Of a stretch of 16,654 bases of DNA, positions 1 through 7,708 are shown piece after piece; the first letter of the stretch is position 1; every line of letters starts with the position of its first letter. The stretch covers positions 1 through 16,654 of the forward strand of contig DBYI01000027.1 of assembly GCA_002310115.1 (NCBI GenBank), read 5' to 3'. This DNA comes from Ruminococcus flavefaciens (lineage in GTDB: Bacteria; Bacillota; Clostridia; Oscillospirales; Ruminococcaceae). Below the pieces are notes generated by a model. The model ran no database searches. It saw nothing but the letters and a program-made list of their open reading frames with translations, and was not told where the DNA came from. Made by a program: the position numbers and the translations under genes.

Positions 1-36
1 AGCTTCACTATCTGGGGCATGGGCCTAATAAAGTAA
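1..36 (+). CDS. Possible C-terminal end of an upstream gene (partial)
   Basis: The first 36 bases can be read as 11 codons (SFTIWGMGLIK) followed by TAA. The alternating hydrophobic residues would suit a terminal beta-strand of a secreted protein, and a strong terminator follows 36 bases later, as expected after a plus-strand gene. The piece is too short for any family assignment. Frame 3 also stays open to about base 135, but through the terminator, which is less likely to be coding. Confidence 0.25.
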   Translation, partial: SFTIWGMGLIK

Positions 37-71
37 ACTCAAAGCATTTACTTAATATTACCTATAAGAAT

Positions 72-107
72 AAAACAGCCATGGGAGTAAATCCTGTGGC
101 TGTTTTT
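72..107. terminator. Bidirectional rho-independent terminator
   Basis: A perfect 10-bp stem (AAAACAGCCA at 72-81, TGGCTGTTTT at 97-106) has a 15-base loop. A T-run follows on the plus strand, and TTTT followed by TTCTTATAGG on the minus strand. It lies between the converging end of the left-edge gene and the histidine kinase gene, so it can serve both. Confidence 0.8.
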
Positions 108-170
108 AGTGATTTGAAATTTTTCAGTTAAACTGGAGGAATTTTTATCTTTGATTGCTGATATAATTAA

Positions 171-1388
171 TCATTTAAGCTCAATAGTAAATTTAATCCC
201 GTCAGTGATGCGTTTGGCATGAATGCGCCATCCGTGAAGCTCAATGATTTCCTTTGCAAGTGACAAACCTATACCTGTATTCCCATCGCGACCAGTGTAG
301 AAACGGTCAAAAATGTGCTTAAGTGTATCTTCGGACATGGGAGCACAGTCGTTGGAGATACATATGTTTTTACAATCACAGGTGATTATAATCTGTGTTT
401 TTGCATATTTTATGGCATTTAGAAGAAGATTTGAAACAGAATGTTCCAGCTTGTCAGCGTCTGCATTGACCTTTACTTCCGAAAGTTCAAGTTTTATGTC
501 TAAACCTTTATTTTGTACTGCACCTTCAAATGGCATGAGGCAGTTCTGTATAAGCTCGTCAATGTAAACAGGCTCTTTTTCTAATTGTACAGAGCCGCTT
601 TCTATCCTTGCTAGACATAGTATTTCCTCTATCATGCGGCTCATTTTTGAAGTCTGAGCTGTGATGACCTGTCCTGTTCTTGGCAAGTCTGTTATTACTC
701 CATTTTCTATACCCTCGGCATATCCCTGTATGGCTGTAAGTGGAGTTTTAAGCTCATGAGAGGTGTTCTCGAAGAATTGTTTTTGAGAAAGCTGATTCTG
801 TTCAAGTTTGCGTCCAATATAATAGCCCGAAATAGTACTGAGTGTACCTATCAGTAAGGCAGTTAGTATAAAGAAAAAGTCAATCTGTCCAATCATCTTT
901 ATTTCGCCTGTAACGTCGACATATGAGATAACACTGCCGATTTTGCCGCTGTATGCGAAGCTTACTTCAACATTATTGTCGTCATTTGTTACATTATCGG
1001 TTACTGTATAACTGCCAATATAGGCTAAATCTTCGTCGGGTTCATAGTTTTCTATCTTCAGAATATAATACGTGTTGCCGTCAATAATAGCTTTTGAAAT
1101 ATCGTTGCATTCATTTGAATTGTACCAGTTCAGTATGGATTTTTCTTTAGGCGAGCAGAAAACTGGCAGTATCTTTTTTCCTTCATCTTCTTGAGGAATT
1201 ATAATTGTTTCTGGAATGTATATAGAGGAAATGCCACTTGCTGATGTTCTCTGACTGTTAAGGGCGTTGTATGCGTCGCGTTCGGTCTTATGTCTTATAG
1301 TGATATTGAATATAAACATGACGATAAGGATGGTAATAATGACAGAACTACCTGCTAGAAACGCTATGCGATAACGTATTTTATTCAT
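171..1388 (-). CDS. Membrane sensor histidine kinase
   Basis: A 405-residue sensor kinase that autophosphorylates on histidine and passes phosphate to the adjacent regulator. Transmembrane helix 1 is at about residues 8-30 and helix 2 at about 168-190. They bracket an extracytoplasmic sensor of about 135 residues with two cysteines. There is no clear HAMP domain. The H-box SHELKTP carries the acceptor His211, and the N-box is NLLLNAIKYAK (320-330). The usual DxGxG box is replaced by ISNDCAPMSED, a variant seen in many Firmicute kinases. The glycine lid GNTGIGLSLAKE is present at 369-380. The start is the ATG at 1388, which overlaps the regulator stop by 8 bases and has GGAGG upstream; a longer reading from 1439 lies inside the regulator gene. 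The signal is unknown. Confidence 0.93.
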   Translation of the reverse strand: MNKIRYRIAFLAGSSVIITILIVMFIFNITIRHKTERDAYNALNSQRTSASGISSIYIPETIIIPQEDEGKKILPVFCSPKEKSILNWYNSNECNDISKAIIDGNTYYILKIENYEPDEDLAYIGSYTVTDNVTNDDNNVEVSFAYSGKIGSVISYVDVTGEIKMIGQIDFFFILTALLIGTLSTISGYYIGRKLEQNQLSQKQFFENTSHELKTPLTAIQGYAEGIENGVITDLPRTGQVITAQTSKMSRMIEEILCLARIESGSVQLEKEPVYIDELIQNCLMPFEGAVQNKGLDIKLELSEVKVNADADKLEHSVSNLLLNAIKYAKTQIIITCDCKNICISNDCAPMSEDTLKHIFDRFYTGRDGNTGIGLSLAKEIIELHGWRIHAKRITDGIKFTIELK

Positions 1389-2070
1389 TGTCAACCTCCA
1401 GTTTATATCCGTATCCCCATATAGCTGTGATTTTGACATGACTTTCTGCGTTGCGCATTTTTCTTCTTATTCGGCGAACTGTCTCATCGGTTACCCTTGT
1501 CTCTATATCATTATTATCTATCCCCCATACATTATCAAGAAGCTCGTTTCTTGAGACAGCTGTTCCTGCATTTTTCATAAGACATCCGAGAAGTGAAAAT
1601 TCTGTCATAGTGAGGCCAATACTTTTTCCGTTACACAGTGCATCGTGCACATCTTCAGAGTAAGTGATATCACCGAAAGTCAGTGATGAATTAGAGGGAT
1701 TACTCATCTCGACGCGCCTGAGCAGTGCTTGTATCCTGACTACAAGCAGCGAAGGGGAGAATGGTTTTATAACGTAATCATCGCCGCCAAGCATAAAACC
1801 GCGCATATGGTCAGTCTCACTTTCTTTTGCGGTAAGTATGACTATGGGAACATTGGATATCCTGCGTAGCTCCTTACATATAGTCAATCCGTCGCTTCCA
1901 GGCATCATTATATCAAGTACAATGAGGTCGCTGGGAGCTTCTAGAAACGCTTTGTAAAGGGCGTCACCTGTATCGAAGGTACGCACCTCAAAACCTGCAT
2001 TTTCGAGGAATCCTTTTATTACTTCAAGAATGTCTTTTTCATCATCTGCTGCATAAATCAGCTTTTTCAT
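1381..2070 (-). CDS. OmpR/PhoB-family response regulator
   Basis: A 229-residue DNA-binding response regulator and partner of the overlapping kinase. The receiver domain (1-115) has the acidic pair in ADDE (D9, D10), phospho-acceptor Asp53 in VLDIMMPG, Thr80 and Lys102 in IKPF. The C-terminal winged helix (about 130-225) ends in the typical WGYGYKLE wing. The start is the ATG at 2070, with GGAGG five bases upstream; the in-frame TTG at 2082 would lie upstream of that ribosome site and is less likely. The operon order is secreted protein, regulator, kinase. The Pho-box-like repeat upstream of the operon could be its own operator. Confidence 0.95.
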   Translation of the reverse strand: MKKLIYAADDEKDILEVIKGFLENAGFEVRTFDTGDALYKAFLEAPSDLIVLDIMMPGSDGLTICKELRRISNVPIVILTAKESETDHMRGFMLGGDDYVIKPFSPSLLVVRIQALLRRVEMSNPSNSSLTFGDITYSEDVHDALCNGKSIGLTMTEFSLLGCLMKNAGTAVSRNELLDNVWGIDNNDIETRVTDETVRRIRRKMRNAESHVKITAIWGYGYKLEVDNE

Positions 2071-2092
2071 AAATGCCTCCAAATGCCGAAGA

Positions 2093-2115
2093 CCTGCCCG
2101 TTTTTTACAGGCAGG
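2093..2115 (-). other. Intercistronic hairpin
   Basis: A 9-bp stem with one G-U pair and a 5-base A loop (minus-strand sense) lies between the stop at 2133 and the regulator start at 2070. No U-run follows, so it is not a standard terminator. Such hairpins often protect the upstream part of a message or reduce read-through, which would give more secreted protein than regulator and kinase. Confidence 0.55.
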
Positions 2116-2132
2116 CAGCGGCTGAACTTATA

Positions 2133-2585
2133 TTACTCGGCAGTAGTAAATTCTATATCGTCAGATTCAGTAAGTGTGTATGAGGTAGTATTTTCAATAT
2201 CTTCATTGCCTTCATCTATAACATATTCTGAACATACGTACACGCAGTTGTTATTGTTTTCATCAGCTTCGCTCTTTATGGTGATATCTCCGTCAACTGT
2301 GCTGATAAGCTCGTTGATATCATCGTTGCATGTATAATCGAAAGTGTGCTCTTCACCGTTAGAATCAATAAAAGTCACTGAGAAGTTGTTGTTATCGTCG
2401 ATAGTGCAGGTGCTTGTGTACGTAGTTGAGCATTCGCTTTCTTCACCATTGTCGTAGCATGCAGCGTAGTATGTGCAATTCTCGTCTGCTTCATAACTGT
2501 TTGTTGTTGAAGCAGTTCCGAAATTGGCAGGAAGAGTAGCTGCCAGGATTGTCATAATGAATGATTTGATAAGCATAGTTTTCAT
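2133..2585 (-). CDS. Small secreted acidic protein, cysteine-containing
   Basis: No family is recognised for this 150-residue protein. A basic and hydrophobic start (MKTMLIKSFIMTILAATLPA) is a probable signal peptide cleaved near residue 25. The mature part is strongly acidic, rich in Asp, Glu, Asn and Thr, and has seven cysteines, including one CVYVC pair. Its many strand-like stretches separated by acidic turns suggest an extracellular beta-rich domain, possibly disulfide-bonded or calcium-binding (inference). The ribosome site AAAGGAGG is seven bases before the ATG. It is the first gene of the operon with the two-component pair, so it may be a ligand, accessory sensor or output of that pair. 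Confidence 0.75.
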   Translation of the reverse strand: MKTMLIKSFIMTILAATLPANFGTASTTNSYEADENCTYYAACYDNGEESECSTTYTSTCTIDDNNNFSVTFIDSNGEEHTFDYTCNDDINELISTVDGDITIKSEADENNNNCVYVCSEYVIDEGNEDIENTTSYTLTESDDIEFTTAE

Positions 2586-2597
2586 AAGAAAACCTCC

Positions 2598-2651
2598 TTT
2601 GAAAATGTTTCTAGACCTCTACCGGTCTGTTTAAATAATAACATTTTCAAA
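2598..2651 (-). promoter_or_regulatory. Leader hairpin that can mask the ribosome binding site
   Basis: In the minus-strand leader a perfect 12-bp inverted repeat (TTTGAAAATGTT and its complement) occupies 2598-2609 and 2640-2651. It encloses a second small hairpin (AGACC/GGTCT at 2613-2629). The 3' arm runs directly into the AAAGGAGG ribosome site, and after a 2-base bulge the CC beyond the 5' arm can pair with its GG. The fold could limit translation of the secreted protein gene. Confidence 0.55.
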
Positions 2652-2667
2652 AAGGATAATCCTCATG

Positions 2668-2699
2668 ATTATGTAAGTAAAGTGTCACAAAACTGTCAT
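2668..2699 (-). promoter_or_regulatory. Promoter with Pho-box-like direct repeat
   Basis: On the plus strand GTGTCAC-AAAA-CTGTCAT (2682-2699) is a pair of 7-mers with an 11-bp period. This closely resembles the PhoB box, the site type used by OmpR/PhoB-family regulators. A candidate minus-strand -10 (TACATAAT, 2668-2675) lies just downstream, so the repeat covers the -35 region, as in activator-dependent promoters. It drives the secreted protein/regulator/kinase operon, so autoregulation is the simplest reading. Whether it answers to phosphate or to the local regulator cannot be told from the sequence. Confidence 0.5.
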
Positions 2700-2878
2700 T
2701 GTATCAAAATGATTGCTGCATAGACAATTATATCATAGGTCGTAGTATTTTTCAATCTTTTGAGTTGCTTTTTCAACCTGATAAAGAGGCGCATTTTTTA
2801 CAATTTATATTCTAAAACAGTTGATTTGAAGGATTTAGGAGTATTATATTTCAAACTGAAAATACCGCAATATATTAC
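2700..2878. other. AT-rich divergent intergenic stretch
   Basis: No open frame, RNA fold or clear operator was recognised between the two divergent promoters. The stretch is AT-rich with several weak TA-rich hexamers. Confidence 0.5.
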
Positions 2879-2907
2879 TTGATTTTATTTCACAAATAGT
2901 GTATAAT
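2879..2907 (+). promoter_or_regulatory. Sigma-A-type promoter of the GH11-like gene
   Basis: TTGATT at 2879-2884 and TATAAT at 2902-2907 are separated by 17 bp. A second TATAAT follows at 2911. The start codon is about 45 bases downstream of the expected transcription start. Confidence 0.7.
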
Positions 2908-2955
2908 TTGTATAATATTATGGGTATCCGTTAAGGGTGCATGGGAGGAATTAAT

Positions 2956-5900
2956 ATGAGGAAATACACAAAAGGCTTTTTATCCGCTATTATTTCTGCG
3001 GCATTGTGTACTGCAAGCATGCCGCTTCAGGTGGTCAATGCAGATATCATTATCGACCATGATTGCAGCGGTATCGACAAGGGCTACTACTTTGAAATAG
3101 CAAACAATGATAAGGAAAGTCAGCCTGATTTCAGAGTTATGCCAGGCGGCAATTACAGCTGTAAATGGGATAACGATGAGGATTTTTCAGCAGTAAGATC
3201 ACTTAAATTTGCTGTGCCTGTAGAGTATTCAAAGCTTGGAGATATCAACTTCAAATACTGGAAAAGAATTGATATGGAGAGTTTCAGTGACAGCAAGAAT
3301 GGTTATGTGAGATTTGGAATAAGACTTCATAATTCAAAGGGAGACGTTTTTGATATTCTTGAAATAGACTCATCACCTGACGCTAAAAGCATAACAGAAA
3401 AACAAGATGGGTACAATAAGATAGGAACGCTTTCATCAAAAGAGGTGTTGAACGACTACAGTATCTTTGGTAATACGGATGGGGAATCTATTAATGTGGG
3501 ATATAGTATTTATGTGCGTAAAAATGAGATAGGAAATACATTCCTTTGCCGAAGAGATGAACCAATGTCTGTAAACAATGATATTGAGGATTATAGGCGA
3601 ATAAATATTAATGATAAGCTGAATGCTATTGCTGCAGCAGGCTATGATCTCGGAGAGATAACTGACATAGGTCTGTTTCTTGAAAGCTCGTATTCTAAGG
3701 GCGAGGCAATTATCTATATAAACGATATAAGTATAGAGAACATGCCAGAGATAGCTCAAGACGAGTACGATGACGAAGAAACTCCGATTATCCTTAACGA
3801 TTATGATTACGGAGAACGTACAGGCTATTATTATGGCGTCATGGGCAGATTTCCTGATGATCGGATGGAGGTCATTGCACCGTCACTCTTCAAAGCTGAA
3901 TGGGATTCAAGAGAGAACCAAAATAACAGAGAAGAGTATTTCGAACGCGGAAAGCAGTACGAAAAAGGACAGTCCTACAAGGCCGTTTCGGGTTCTTCAA
4001 TAGAATATACCATGAATTTCGACGTTGATGGAGCCTTTGCAGTCAGTGCGGCAGCAAAAATGTCAAGTCTCGAACTTCCTTTGAGTTTTATTTCTACCGA
4101 ATTTTATATTGTAGATGCCTGCAGCGAGAATTGGTTGCCATCTGAATGGGCTGAAATAATAGGTGAGTTCAGTGCAGAGGGTGTTGAATATGTTGTTTAT
4201 GACGGTTCAATAGGCATGATTGGCTCCGGAAAGATGAGCTCAACGAAAAAGTATTATTTTATAAGCAAGGACGCAGAAGTAAACGGAAAAAAAGGAACAG
4301 TTACTGCAAAGCATGACATGGCGCCATATATGGAATATGTGTACGGTATGGGCGATCCTCTCGGCTGTCCAGAGGTTTTGACAGCTCAGATAAACGGCGA
4401 TGTTTCAAAAGGAAGTGCAGAGCTTGTAAAGAATGAAGTAACTCTGTCTGAATTTATTCCGGATGACGGAGAGTTTGAAAGAGCGACGAGAAGATTTGAT
4501 ATTGATGTTTTCAGTTATGACATTTATATAGACGGTCTTTATTATGGCAAGAATGGCGACAACATGACTATGAAAGGATATGCAGGCGAGGAAATAAACT
4601 GTGACTGGGAGAAAGAAAAACCATCTGCATTCTCGTCAAATGATTACGAATATCCTCGTGATTTCTATATAGGACTGAAAGATATAAATGACGAAAACGG
4701 AAATTATGGCATTAAAAACAATGAAAGCCTGATAATCGACTACAATATCGATATGGGCGACGTCACTGCATTAAATAAAAACGCTTATTGGGGCTTAGGT
4801 GCCAGAATAATTTGTAATAATGCAGATGCAATGTTAAGTCCAGAGACTAATGATGATTACAGTGGTTGTGAGATTTTTATTGCTGATAATTGGAACGGAG
4901 AACTGACAGGAAAAAAGATAGCATACCAAGATCCTTTGGGGGTCGGTGCTATTGAATCAAATGGCGTGAAATATGATGTAATTCTCATTTTTCCTCAAGT
5001 AAAGGAGAATAATTTTTGGAATGTTCTTCTTAAACGTCAGGATCAGTCCGAGAATGCTTTGGATACTGAAAAACACTATGCAGGTTCTATTGATGCGACC
5101 GATATAATAAGAAAGCTGAACAAACTTGGTCTTAAGACCTATGACATATGGGATGTTTTGTTTACACTGGAGGTATATGGTAATGAGGGCTCTGCTGTTA
5201 TAAATTCGGCTAACGTAAAGAAAACAGGCAGCGTTGTTTATAAAGCAAATGATCTTCAGAAGTTGAGCAGTTTTGTTCTCGGACAAAAGGTTAATATCCC
5301 AGCAGGCACGGATTATGATCTTAATGGTGACGGAGTCTGGGATATATATGATCTCTGTCTTATGAGAAAAGAACTTTCCAAGGCAACTGTAAAGGACTAT
5401 ATTGAGCCTGATACTGGCTGGAATTTTGGAATGGTATATAATGTTGTTGGATCCGGAGTGAAATTGTATCTTGGCCCTGATAAAAGCTATGACGCTGTTG
5501 CTTCGCTTCCTGTAGGAACACAGCTTACAGAACTTGGATATCAGTTTAATGATAATACATGGTTCTTTACTGAATACAATGGTCAGCATGGCTGGGTCAG
5601 CATAAATGATGCGGTTGAATCTGTTTTCTCAGGAGGACAGTGGGGAAAACCTGTAATTTACCTTTATCCTGAACAGGAGACAGATGTTCATGTTGAACTT
5701 GAGCTGACTACCTCGGATCTCTACACAACATACCCAAAATATAATAATGGTTGGGATGTGACAGCATATCCCGATGGTTCGCTTCTTAATAAGTCTGACG
5801 GTACACATCATAAGTATCTTTTCTGGGAAAGCGTTAACGCACGAACAAGATTTGATTATTCAAAGGGATTCTGTGTTGCGGGCAGTGATACCGAAAGCTT

Positions 5901-6195
5901 TCTCAAGGAAAAACTTGCCTATATGGGAATGACGGAAGAGGAAGTGAATGAGTTTATCGTTTACTGGCTGCCACAAATGGAACATAATGCGTATAATCTC
6001 ATTACCTTCCAGGGTGACCTTTATACAGAAGCGGCGAAGCTTGATATTACACCGGCACCTGACAGTTTGCTTCGAATATTCATGGCATATATTCCGCTTG
6101 AAAATGCAGTTGATATTGAACCACAGCAGCTTGAAACCTTTGAAAGAAAGGGCTTTACAGTTGTTGAATGGGGCGGTGCCAAGGTGGAAAACTAA
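2956..6195 (+). CDS. Secreted triple GH11-like protein with dockerin, SH3 and KPVIYLYP domains
   Basis: A 1079-residue secreted protein, with the start chosen at the ATG at 2956, which has GGAGG seven bases upstream. A signal peptide ends near residue 29 (VVNA). Three repeats follow at about 38-258, 282-492 and 520-752, each with GH11 xylanase landmarks. The first has GGNYS-x-x-W near its start. The second has EFYIVD and the third EIFIAD, like the nucleophile strand EYYxVD. All have a VxYxVY/YDV-like strand and an ending like EGYxSSGSA. Expected catalytic glutamates vary: repeat 1 has D133 and E243, repeat 2 E382 but Q478, repeat 3 both E639 and E739. A dockerin-like module (about 763-808) has one complete calcium loop (DLNGDGVWDIYD) and a degenerate first half. 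A bacterial SH3 domain (about 821-891) and a conserved C-terminal domain starting GKPVIYLYP (897-1076) complete it. The GH11 assignment comes from manual comparison. Cellulosomal or cell-surface attachment and xylan binding are inferred. Confidence 0.82.
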   Translation: MRKYTKGFLSAIISAALCTASMPLQVVNADIIIDHDCSGIDKGYYFEIANNDKESQPDFRVMPGGNYSCKWDNDEDFSAVRSLKFAVPVEYSKLGDINFKYWKRIDMESFSDSKNGYVRFGIRLHNSKGDVFDILEIDSSPDAKSITEKQDGYNKIGTLSSKEVLNDYSIFGNTDGESINVGYSIYVRKNEIGNTFLCRRDEPMSVNNDIEDYRRININDKLNAIAAAGYDLGEITDIGLFLESSYSKGEAIIYINDISIENMPEIAQDEYDDEETPIILNDYDYGERTGYYYGVMGRFPDDRMEVIAPSLFKAEWDSRENQNNREEYFERGKQYEKGQSYKAVSGSSIEYTMNFDVDGAFAVSAAAKMSSLELPLSFISTEFYIVDACSENWLPSEWAEIIGEFSAEGVEYVVYDGSIGMIGSGKMSSTKKYYFISKDAEVNGKKGTVTAKHDMAPYMEYVYGMGDPLGCPEVLTAQINGDVSKGSAELVKNEVTLSEFIPDDGEFERATRRFDIDVFSYDIYIDGLYYGKNGDNMTMKGYAGEEINCDWEKEKPSAFSSNDYEYPRDFYIGLKDINDENGNYGIKNNESLIIDYNIDMGDVTALNKNAYWGLGARIICNNADAMLSPETNDDYSGCEIFIADNWNGELTGKKIAYQDPLGVGAIESNGVKYDVILIFPQVKENNFWNVLLKRQDQSENALDTEKHYAGSIDATDIIRKLNKLGLKTYDIWDVLFTLEVYGNEGSAVINSANVKKTGSVVYKANDLQKLSSFVLGQKVNIPAGTDYDLNGDGVWDIYDLCLMRKELSKATVKDYIEPDTGWNFGMVYNVVGSGVKLYLGPDKSYDAVASLPVGTQLTELGYQFNDNTWFFTEYNGQHGWVSINDAVESVFSGGQWGKPVIYLYPEQETDVHVELELTTSDLYTTYPKYNNGWDVTAYPDGSLLNKSDGTHHKYLFWESVNARTRFDYSKGFCVAGSDTESFLKEKLAYMGMTEEEVNEFIVYWLPQMEHNAYNLITFQGDLYTEAAKLDITPAPDSLLRIFMAYIPLENAVDIEPQQLETFERKGFTVVEWGGAKVEN

Positions 6196-6226
6196 AATTT
6201 TTTTAAAATGAATCATTGAAATAGTA

Positions 6227-6262
6227 GTTAAAAGCTCCGATCATATATTCGGAGCTTTTAAC
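6227..6262. terminator. Strong terminator between converging genes
   Basis: A perfect 14-bp stem (GTTAAAAGCTCCGA at 6227-6240 with its complement at 6249-6262) has an 8-base loop, and its outer pairs supply T-rich tails on both strands. It sits 31 bases after the GH11-like gene. Confidence 0.85.
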
Positions 6263-6315
6263 ATATAATATTGTAGATTACGTTTTGAAACAAAGCCACG
6301 ACGTAATACTCGAAA

Positions 6316-6348
6316 GAGAGGAAAATAAAGGTTTATTTTTCGCCTCTC
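6316..6348 (-). terminator. Likely terminator of the sigma/anti-sigma operon
   Basis: GAGAGG (6316-6321) pairs with CCTCTC (6343-6348), and an inner AAAATAAA/TTTATTTT pairing extends the hairpin. On the minus strand the stem is followed by TTTCGAG, a weak U-run. It lies 22 bases past the stop at 6371. Confidence 0.5.
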
Positions 6349-6370
6349 ATACTCAAATTTACTATAAAGC

Positions 6371-7696
6371 TTAATTAATGTCACTTATCTGGTAATCACT
6401 GAACTTGTCTAGTGTGTCCATATCATATCCATTTTCATCAAGAAATGCCCTTACTTCTATCGAAGTCAAAGGAGATTCTGCTTCTTCATCGAATTTGAAA
6501 TTTGTTGCTTTGAAACTCTCTATCAGTAATTCGCCGTTCAGAAAAACGTCAAATCCTAAACACACGCCTGTTTCAATGTCGATATCAGCTGTAAAAGTAA
6601 ACTTTTCATGTTGAACTGGAGATACGCCTCTGTCATACATCTCTTCATAGCTTCCTTTTACACTGGCTATCATTCTGCCACTTTCATATCTTTCATCTGT
6701 TATTTCCCAAGGCGTTTCGTTACGGCGCTCGTTACCATAAGGCTTACGTTGTTCATTTTCTATGTTTTTGCGGATGAAATGAAAACCTGCATAATCAGTA
6801 TAGTAAACCCTGTCATATATATCGCCTGTATAGAGTTTTTTACTCATGTTATTGATTTTTGTAAGTAAACCACCTTCGCCGTTGTCACTTGCATATACAT
6901 ACTTATCGTTTAGGTAGTAATGTCGCTCGTCACAGTAAAGGTGTCCGTCAGAAGCAAGACGTTTTTGAAACATTTCGCCTGTCATTGATGCATTATCGAT
7001 CTTAATATTACCTGCATAGCATAAATGAATAGGATATTCTTCCGAACCGCGGCTAACAGTAAAATCGGCGGAAAATTTATCATAATTATATACAGCGTTG
7101 ATACATTTCACATGAAGCTGTTCTCCCGTTTCATTTTGCTCAGACTGCTGAACTGAAGCAGTAGTAATGTTTTCTTTAATATTTTCATTGATTGAAGTTG
7201 TTGCTGTTGTAGTTTCTAAGGTTTTGTTATTGGTATCTGTTGTATTTCCGTCAGCTGTAATCGTTGTCGTAGCATTTACAGTGGTTATTTTTTCGTTGGC
7301 TGATGTGACGTTTGTGGTCGTTGTTTCAGTATGTTTCGATGTATTATCGGTTTTAACGTTATCATTGTTGTCTGTGATATCCATGGTTATATTGCTGTCA
7401 CCTACATGGTGATTAAAATATTCTAATCTGCTAGAATTTAAAAGGTGTACTGCGCCCCAGATGCCTACAACAAGAAGTACTGATGCGGCCGTCACCGAGG
7501 CTGAATGAACAATACTCATTCTTCTGTTATACTGTTCTGTTCCCACGGCGACATCAGTATATTCATTGTCTTTTTCAGCGTGTTTTATTACTTTTGCAAA
7601 TATCTCGTCCTTTTTTGCAGCTTCTGCCATAAGTTTCTCAACAGAAGCCTTATCCGCGCTTCGCAGGGTTTTAATGATCTTTTTTCTTGTATTCAT
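6371..7696 (-). CDS. Putative membrane anti-sigma factor with extracellular sensor domain
   Basis: A 441-residue single-pass membrane protein. The cytoplasmic part (1-62) is basic and helical, in the position of a sigma-binding domain, but it lacks the zinc-binding HxxxCxxC motif of ZAS anti-sigma factors. The transmembrane helix is at 63-86. A Thr/Asn-rich linker (about 110-185) reaches a large extracellular domain (about 195-441). The end of that domain (ADIDIETGVCLGFDVFLNGE and after) resembles the LolA/RseB-like fold used by surface-sensing anti-sigma factors; this is judged by eye. The ribosome site AAAGGAGGG overlaps the TAA stop of the sigma gene, so the two are co-translated. Role as anti-sigma factor is inferred from topology and pairing. 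Its ligand might be envelope stress or, given the neighbours, plant polysaccharide. Confidence 0.75.
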   Translation of the reverse strand: MNTRKKIIKTLRSADKASVEKLMAEAAKKDEIFAKVIKHAEKDNEYTDVAVGTEQYNRRMSIVHSASVTAASVLLVVGIWGAVHLLNSSRLEYFNHHVGDSNITMDITDNNDNVKTDNTSKHTETTTTNVTSANEKITTVNATTTITADGNTTDTNNKTLETTTATTSINENIKENITTASVQQSEQNETGEQLHVKCINAVYNYDKFSADFTVSRGSEEYPIHLCYAGNIKIDNASMTGEMFQKRLASDGHLYCDERHYYLNDKYVYASDNGEGGLLTKINNMSKKLYTGDIYDRVYYTDYAGFHFIRKNIENEQRKPYGNERRNETPWEITDERYESGRMIASVKGSYEEMYDRGVSPVQHEKFTFTADIDIETGVCLGFDVFLNGELLIESFKATNFKFDEEAESPLTSIEVRAFLDENGYDMDTLDKFSDYQISDIN

Positions 7697-7708
7697 TATA
7701 TCCCTCCT

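Noticed and set aside
2675..2700. Third copy of the ECF promoter before the two-component operon
   Set aside because: GTGACACTTTAC resembles the -35 block, but no CGTTAT stands 12 bases downstream; the direct-repeat reading explains the site better.
4957..5589. 210-codon open frame on the minus strand inside the GH11-like gene
   Set aside because: It is antisense to a clearly coding region, and its composition (Ile, Lys, Cys-rich) is typical of a shadow frame; no ribosome site or domain was recognised.
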